Part shown: positions 60,603 to 64,000 of the stretch, piece by piece
Layout: each line of letters opens with the position of its first letter
How positions within the stretch are numbered: the first letter of the stretch is position 1
Source of the DNA: Nitrospinaceae bacterium
Lineage (GTDB): Bacteria; Nitrospinota; Nitrospinia; Nitrospinales; VA-1
DNA length: 64,000 bases
Direction: 5' to 3'
Assembly (NCBI GenBank): GCA_021604505.1
Contig: BQJC01000001.1
Span: forward strand, 1,137,501 to 1,201,500
The notes under the pieces: model-generated
The model's input: only the letters and a program-made list of their open reading frames with translations
Told to the model about the DNA's origin: nothing
Databases searched by the model: none
Translations under genes and position numbers: made by a program

Positions 60603-61352
60603 ATGAAAATAAAAATCCCGGCGGTGCTTATCGCCATCTTAGTGCTTAACGCAGGGCAACTGCTTTTCGCGGAATCCTCGCAATCCGGCAAAGTGAAAGT
60701 GGATGGCGGGGAATACACCATGGGCGACATTTATTGCGCTGAGGAACAGGGAAATGCCGACTGGTGCAGGGATGAAGTTCCCCATAAGGTCCATCTGGAT
60801 TCTTACTGGATCGACAAGCGCGAAGTGACCAATGCCGATTACAACAAGTGCTTTGAAGCGGGAAAATGTGGTCCGCATCCCTTACACGAGGACAGGCCGC
60901 AGGAATTCGACCAGGCAAATCAGCCGGTGGTGTTTGTCACCTGGGAAGATGCCAACGCCTACTGCCAATGGAAAGGCGGCAGACTCCCCTCGGAAGCTGA
61001 GTGGGAATGGGCGGCACAAGGCAATGATTTAGGAGGCGCGCATTTTGGCAAACCCTATAATCAGGGATCGCCAAGGGGGGTCGGCGAGCTCAACCCCAAC
61101 TCCAGAGGGCTGTACGACATGATGGGCAATGTCAATGAATGGACCGGAGACTGGTACGGTCCTTTGAAAACGACGGGGACGGCCGCCAACCCCAAAGGTC
61201 CTGCGTCAGGAAAAGAAAAGGTAGTCCGGGGAGGGTCGTGGAATTCTCCCAGTCATTATTTACGAGTGTCGGACCGGGTGGCCCGGTCTCCCGAATTGCG
61301 CTATAGCGATGTCGGGTTTCGTTGCGTGTTTCCCTTTTCAGAGAAAGGTTGA
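60603..61352 (+). CDS. Secreted SUMF1/formylglycine-generating-enzyme-like protein
   Basis: A 249-residue exported protein. The signal peptide covers about residues 1-23 (ending LLFAESS). The rest is a SUMF1 (FGE-sulfatase) domain: GGEYTMGDIYC, PVVFVTWEDANAYCQWKGGR, LPSEAEWEWAAQG and the ending VRGGSWNSPSHYLRVSDRVA. The true FGE enzyme oxidises a sulfatase Cys; most bacterial secreted members have other or unknown roles. The catalytic Cys pair of FGE is not obvious. ATG 60603 follows GGCGGGG and avoids the overlap with thrC that a start at 60498 would need. It is 6 bp before trxB. Confidence 0.85.
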   Translation: MKIKIPAVLIAILVLNAGQLLFAESSQSGKVKVDGGEYTMGDIYCAEEQGNADWCRDEVPHKVHLDSYWIDKREVTNADYNKCFEAGKCGPHPLHEDRPQEFDQANQPVVFVTWEDANAYCQWKGGRLPSEAEWEWAAQGNDLGGAHFGKPYNQGSPRGVGELNPNSRGLYDMMGNVNEWTGDWYGPLKTTGTAANPKGPASGKEKVVRGGSWNSPSHYLRVSDRVARSPELRYSDVGFRCVFPFSEKG

Positions 61353-61358
61353 AGGAAA

Positions 61359-62309
61359 ATGTCTGATGTGAAGAATGTAGTCATTATCGGATCGGGTCCT
61401 GCCGGACACACGGCGGCCATTTATGCGGCCAGAGCGAACCTCTCCCCCTTTATGTTCGAGGGCTACGTGATGGGCGGTTCCGCCGGGGGTCAGTTGACCA
61501 CGACAACGGATGTAGAAAATTATCCGGGCTTTCCCGATGGAGTCGAAGGCCCCGAATTGATGCAGTTGTTCCGTAAACAGGCGGCGCGTTTTGACACGGA
61601 GATGGTTCAGCAGGACGTTCACGAAGTCGATTTCAGCAAGCGGCCGTTCACCATCAAATCCGATGAAATGGAAGTGCAGGCGCATTCGGTGATCATCGCC
61701 ACCGGAGCCACGGCACGCCGGATGGGCGTTCCCAGCGAAGAGAAGATGTGGAACAACGGCATGTCCGCCTGCGCGGTCTGCGACGGCGCGTTGCCCATGT
61801 TTCGCAATCAGCCGCTGATGGTGATCGGCGGCGGCGACACCGCCGTGGAGGAAGCCACTTATTTGACCAAATTCGGATCGCCGGTTTATATGGTTCACCG
61901 GAGGGATGAATTGCGGGCCTCTAAAATCATGCAGGAACGGGCGTTCAAAAATCCCAAGCTGGAAATTGTCTGGGACACGGTGTTTGAGGATGCGCTGGGG
62001 CAGGACTATGTCACCGGCGCCAGGGTCAAAAATATTAAAACCGATGAAACCAAAGAACTGGAGGTGGCAGGAATTTTCTACGCTATCGGCCATGTCCCCA
62101 ACACCAGCATCTTCAAAGGCCAGATCGATCTCGATGAAACAGGATATATTAAATTAAAGCCCGGAACCCAGGAAACCAGTATCGAAGGCATATTCGCCGC
62201 CGGCGACGTTCACGATCATAAATACCGCCAGGCGGTGACGGCGGCGGGAACCGGCTGTGCCGCAGCCCTGGAAGCGGAACGCTGGCTGGGTGAAAAAGGT
62301 CTGGCTTAA
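61359..62309 (+). CDS. trxB: Thioredoxin reductase
   Basis: A 316-residue FAD/NADPH enzyme that reduces thioredoxin. The redox disulfide is C138/C141 (CAVCDGA), with FAD sites VIIGSGPAGHTAAIYAARAN and the end block FAAGDVHDHKYRQAVTAAGT. The NADPH site is VIGGGDTAVEEATYL. Length is usual for the low-Mr bacterial type. It starts 6 bp after the SUMF1 gene. The C-terminal half matches well, so no truncation is present. Confidence 0.95.
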   Translation: MSDVKNVVIIGSGPAGHTAAIYAARANLSPFMFEGYVMGGSAGGQLTTTTDVENYPGFPDGVEGPELMQLFRKQAARFDTEMVQQDVHEVDFSKRPFTIKSDEMEVQAHSVIIATGATARRMGVPSEEKMWNNGMSACAVCDGALPMFRNQPLMVIGGGDTAVEEATYLTKFGSPVYMVHRRDELRASKIMQERAFKNPKLEIVWDTVFEDALGQDYVTGARVKNIKTDETKELEVAGIFYAIGHVPNTSIFKGQIDLDETGYIKLKPGTQETSIEGIFAAGDVHDHKYRQAVTAAGTGCAAALEAERWLGEKGLA

Positions 62310-62463
62310 AAAATAAATCCTTTTAAATTAATTGGTTAATTAAGTCCCCTCACTATCCTGCCCGGCGTTTGAGTTTCACCGGTTCTCCCCTCTGCTTGAC
62401 AATCATGATTACTGGTCTTATCTCCCGTTTGAAGAAATTTAACCTCTTTTTCGAGATAAGCCC

Positions 62464-64000
62464 ATGAGATTTGACCGGATGACCATAAAACTGCAGGAAG
62501 CCCTCGCTGCTTCTCAGTCCCTGACGGAAGAAGACAGCCAGCAGGCCATAGAAAGCGAGCACCTCCTCCTGTGCCTGTTGAAAGATTCTGAAGGAATCGC
62601 CTCCGCCCTGGTTAAAAAAGTGGGTGTGGACCCAGGCCGGTTGATCAATGAACTCGATGTCAGCCGGAAAAGTTTTCCGCGCGTCACCGGTGGGGCGAGT
62701 CAAGTGTACCTCTCTTCTTCCTTGAAAGAGGCGCTGGACAAAGGCTTTGAAGAAGCCCGCCAGATGAAGGACGAGTTTTTAAGCGCCGAACACGTGTTTC
62801 TTGCCGTCGCGCAAAACCCGAAGTCGAGCGCCGGAAAGATTTTTCAGTCTCTGGGGCTGTCCCGCGACGCGTTGTTGAAAGCCTTGATGACCCTGCGCGG
62901 AAGCCATCAAGTCACCGACCAGAATCCGGAATCGAAATATCAGGTGCTCGACCGTTTCTGCATCGACCTCACCGAAAAAGCCCGAAACGAAAAACTCGAC
63001 CCGGTCATTGGCCGCGACGCCGAAATACGGCGCGTGGTGCAGGTATTGTCGCGCCGCACCAAAAACAACCCGGTCCTGATCGGCGAACCGGGCGTGGGTA
63101 AAACCGCCATTGTGGAAGGCCTTGCTCAGCGTATACACCGCCGCGACGTTCCCGAAGGATTGAAAGACAAACGCATCCTCATGCTGGATTTGGGACAACT
63201 GGTTGCCGGCACAAAATACCGCGGCGAGTTCGAGGACCGTTTGAAAGCCGTCTTAAAAGAAATCAACCACAGCGAAGGAGAGATCATTCTCTTCATTGAT
63301 GAGATGCACACCCTGGTGGGAGCAGGGTCCGCCGAAGGGTCCATGGACGCATCCAATATGCTCAAACCGGCTTTGGCCCGGGGAGAATTGCATTGCGTCG
63401 GCGCCACCACACTCAGCGAGTATAAAAAACACATCGAAAAAGATGCGGCCCTGGAACGCCGGTTTCAACCCATTATGGTGGGCGAACCGACGGTGGAAGA
63501 CACAATTTCCATTTTACGCGGGTTGAAAGGCAAATACGAAGTGCATCACGGGGTGCGTATTCAGGATGCGGCCATCCTGGCGGCGGCGCGTTTGTCGCAC
63601 CGCTATATCGCGGATCGGTTCCTTCCCGATAAGGCCATCGACTTGATCGACGAAGCGGCTTCCAGTCTGCGCATGCAGATCGATTCCATGCCCGCCGAGA
63701 TCGACACGTATCAAAGAAAGATCACCCAGCTGGAAATCGAGCGCGAAGCCCTCAAGAAAGAAAACGATGCGGAATCCAACCGTCGGCTGGAACAGACCGG
63801 AAAAGAAATTGAAGCCCTGAAAAAAACCTGCACCGCCATGCAGGAGCAGTGGAAGCAGGAAAAGAAAATCATCGAAGAAAAACGGGGCCTGCAGGAAAAA
63901 ATTGAACAAACGAGACAGGAAACCGAAAACGCCGAGCGCGAAGGACGCCTGGAACACGCGGCAGAGTTGAAGTACGGCAGTCTGCCGCGACTTCAAAGCG
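62464..64000 (+). CDS. clpB: ClpB-type disaggregase chaperone, C-terminus beyond the window
   Basis: The N-terminal 512 residues of an AAA+ chaperone that, with DnaK, rescues aggregated proteins. The N-domain has two Clp repeats ([27 protein letters not shown]). The first ATPase shows Walker [18 protein letters not shown], Walker [15 protein letters not shown], with EM in place of the usual EL, and the sensor [14 protein letters not shown]. The coiled M-domain begins at about 420 ([15 protein letters not shown]), which separates ClpB from ClpA and ClpC. The second ATPase lies outside the window. ATG 62464 begins [13 protein letters not shown]. The intergenic stretch from trxB holds no other gene. 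Confidence 0.93.
   Translation, partial: MRFDRMTIKLQEALAASQSLTEEDSQQAIESEHLLLCLLKDSEGIASALVKKVGVDPGRLINELDVSRKSFPRVTGGASQVYLSSSLKEALDKGFEEARQMKDEFLSAEHVFLAVAQNPKSSAGKIFQSLGLSRDALLKALMTLRGSHQVTDQNPESKYQVLDRFCIDLTEKARNEKLDPVIGRDAEIRRVVQVLSRRTKNNPVLIGEPGVGKTAIVEGLAQRIHRRDVPEGLKDKRILMLDLGQLVAGTKYRGEFEDRLKAVLKEINHSEGEIILFIDEMHTLVGAGSAEGSMDASNMLKPALARGELHCVGATTLSEYKKHIEKDAALERRFQPIMVGEPTVEDTISILRGLKGKYEVHHGVRIQDAAILAAARLSHRYIADRFLPDKAIDLIDEAASSLRMQIDSMPAEIDTYQRKITQLEIEREALKKENDAESNRRLEQTGKEIEALKKTCTAMQEQWKQEKKIIEEKRGLQEKIEQTRQETENAEREGRLEHAAELKYGSLPRLQS

Overview
The window reads as a chromosomal stretch of a Gram-negative, probably free-living bacterium. Signs of an outer membrane are a TonB-dependent receptor, an outer-membrane-type lipoprotein, undecaprenyl-diphosphatase and an MsbA-like exporter. 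Menaquinone appears to be made by the futalosine route (mqnE plus a UbiA prenyltransferase). The mix of delta-proteobacteria-like chemotaxis (CheX, a CheA with two CheW modules), many orphan response regulators and YfiR/CHASE8 signalling would fit Nitrospinota or a neighbouring phylum; this is inference from gene content, not an identification.

Layout. 1-2.6 kb: ABC exporter (cut by the left edge), a palindromic repeat and a UbiA prenyltransferase. 2.7-5.6 kb: two secreted proteins sharing an undescribed Cys module, then a small DUF-like gene. 5.6-10.3 kb: a decay zone with a ubiA 3' fragment, dispersed repeats, a promoter present three times, a broken psiE, a truncated mqnE copy and a bacteriohemerythrin, ending at intact mqnE. 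11.9-17.1 kb: cheY, cheX, cheA, cheW and convergent cheB. 17.4-25.1 kb: GcvR-like ACT protein, peptide deformylase, lipoprotein, MscS channel, DegT aminotransferase, response regulator, aldo/keto reductase. 25.3-30.7 kb: accessory genes, namely a TIR-TPR protein with a small acidic partner, a DUF188 protein, and an overlapping metalloprotease / metallo-beta-lactamase pair.

30.7-41.7 kb is the most interesting region. It holds a thiazole/oxazole-modified microcin (TOMM) locus with two divergent precursor-like genes whose cores are Cys runs. One is fused to a nitrobindin-like beta-barrel. The other can be read with a histone-H1-like Lys-rich extension. They are followed by an E1-like leader-binding protein, a YcaO cyclodehydratase and a SagB-type dehydrogenase. 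Directly downstream on the same strand lie a TonB-dependent receptor, a YfiR protein, a CHASE8-HAMP-PAS histidine kinase and a LuxR-type regulator. A testable reading is that a Cys-derived azole peptide is made, and possibly re-imported or sensed.

42-45 kb: further two-component genes and a tRNA-Pro(CGG). 45-64 kb is housekeeping: radical SAM protein, zinc ribbon, cmoA, leuA, gltB-gltD, uppP, an alaC-hom-thrC amino-acid operon, a secreted SUMF1 protein, trxB, and clpB cut by the right edge.
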